Below are positions 63,452 to 64,000 of a DNA stretch of 64,000 bases, one piece after another. Position numbers and translations under genes: made by a program. How positions within the stretch are numbered: position 1 is the first letter of the stretch; the number at the start of each line of letters is the position of its first letter. This DNA is from Microtetraspora niveoalba (GTDB lineage Bacteria; Actinomycetota; Actinomycetes; Streptosporangiales; Streptosporangiaceae): assembly GCF_001570405.1 (NCBI RefSeq), contig NZ_BBYM01000010.1, positions 112,909 through 176,908 on the forward strand, in the 5' to 3' direction. A model generated the notes under the pieces. That model searched no databases, was not told the origin of the DNA, and saw only the letters and a program-made list of their open reading frames with translations.

Positions 63452-64000
63452 TGACGCTCCTGCGCATCGAGGGCGTGTGGAAGAACTACCGCCACCAGAG
63501 CGTGCTGCGCGGCATCGACCTGGACGTCGCGCCGCACGAGGTGGTCTGCCTGATCGGCGCCTCCGGCTCCGGCAAGTCCACGCTGCTGCGCTGCGTCAAC
63601 CTGCTGGAGACGATCGACGACGGCGCCATCCACCTGGACGGCGACGAGATCACCGACGTCCGGGCCGACGTGGACGAGGTCCGCAAACGGATCGGCATGG
63701 TCTTCCAGTCCTACAACCTCTTCCCGCACATGACCGTGCTGGACAACATCACCCTGGCTCCGCGCAAGGTGCACGGGACGCCCCGGGACCGGGCCGAGGA
63801 GCAGGCGAGGGAGCTGCTCGCCCGGTTCGGCCTCGCGGACAAGGCGGGGGAGTACCCCGACCGCCTCTCCGGCGGCCAGCAGCAGCGGGTGGCCGTCATC
63901 CGGGCCATCGCCACCCAGCCCCGGCTGCTGCTGCTCGACGAGGTGACCTCCGCGCTCGACCCGATCCTCGTCACCGAGGTGCTGAGCATCATCCGCGAGC
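63451..64000 (+). CDS. Polar amino-acid ABC transporter ATP-binding protein (3' truncated by window end)
   Basis: GlnQ/ArtP-type ATPase, 183 codons in view. Walker A IGASGSGKST, Q-loop GMVFQSYNLFPHM, signature LSGGQQQRVAVIRAIA, Walker B LLLLDEVTSALDP. The ATG at 63451 overlaps the permease stop by one base (TGATG). The remaining C-terminal part lies outside the window. Confidence 0.96.
   Translation, partial: MTLLRIEGVWKNYRHQSVLRGIDLDVAPHEVVCLIGASGSGKSTLLRCVNLLETIDDGAIHLDGDEITDVRADVDEVRKRIGMVFQSYNLFPHMTVLDNITLAPRKVHGTPRDRAEEQARELLARFGLADKAGEYPDRLSGGQQQRVAVIRAIATQPRLLLLDEVTSALDPILVTEVLSIIRE

Overview
The window is chromosomal DNA of a high-GC actinomycete. The GC-rich codon use, frequent GTG and TTG starts, ATGA gene overlaps and gene order point to the Streptomyces/Streptosporangium side of the Actinobacteria; I favour Streptosporangiaceae (Nonomuraea/Streptosporangium-like). 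That placement is inference, not a database result. The window spans the replication origin: rpmH, dnaA, oriC, dnaN, gnd, recF, dciA, gyrB, gyrA, a DUF3566 gene and tRNA-Ile are in the conserved order.

Layout. 1-13.5 kb is accessory: the end of a secreted streptogrisin-type protease, small DUF proteins, a metallo-hydrolase, a rhodanese-CBS protein, an ECF sigma factor with a serine hydrolase, an iron-siderophore ABC uptake operon behind a clear iron box, a TenA-like gene and an SRPBCC gene. Intergenic repeats are abundant at 1.6, 2.9-3.1 and 3.5-4.3 kb. 13.6-26 kb holds the replication genes read leftwards from dnaA. oriC lies at about 23.7-24.36 kb, with DnaA boxes in an 11-bp register. 26.2-31.8 kb reads rightwards: rpmH-rnpA-yidD-yidC-jag-rsmG-parA-parB. 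Three parS sites occur at 29.87, 31.85 and 32.9 kb. A gene-free, repeat-filled stretch of 1.7 kb (31.8-33.55 kb) holds two of them.

33.5-47.7 kb carries ddl, a PLP aminotransferase, a GNAT gene, trxA, trxB, the sigM/anti-sigma pair, a stand-alone pseudokinase, murJ, a DUF6049 gene, a YbaK-like gene and the CCA-adding enzyme. This is the conserved cell-wall and redox block next to parAB, but without cwlM. The MurJ-associated pseudokinase, fused to MurJ in mycobacteria, is a separate protein here. Two tiny coupled ORFs sit between the DUF6049 gene and murJ.

47.7-61.6 kb has an MFS transporter, idi, ino1 with a PadR regulator and operator, a class A penicillin-binding protein, two GT87-like membrane glycosyltransferases, endonuclease IV, two small membrane proteins, and rpsF-ssb-rpsR-rplI. 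dnaB does not follow rplI. 61.7-64 kb is a polar amino-acid ABC transporter cut by the window end.

I found no CRISPR array, prophage, insertion sequence or biosynthetic cluster. The most interesting unexplained material is non-coding: the phased oriC array, the repeat-rich parS region, and a dispersed repeat shared by dciA and the murJ leader.
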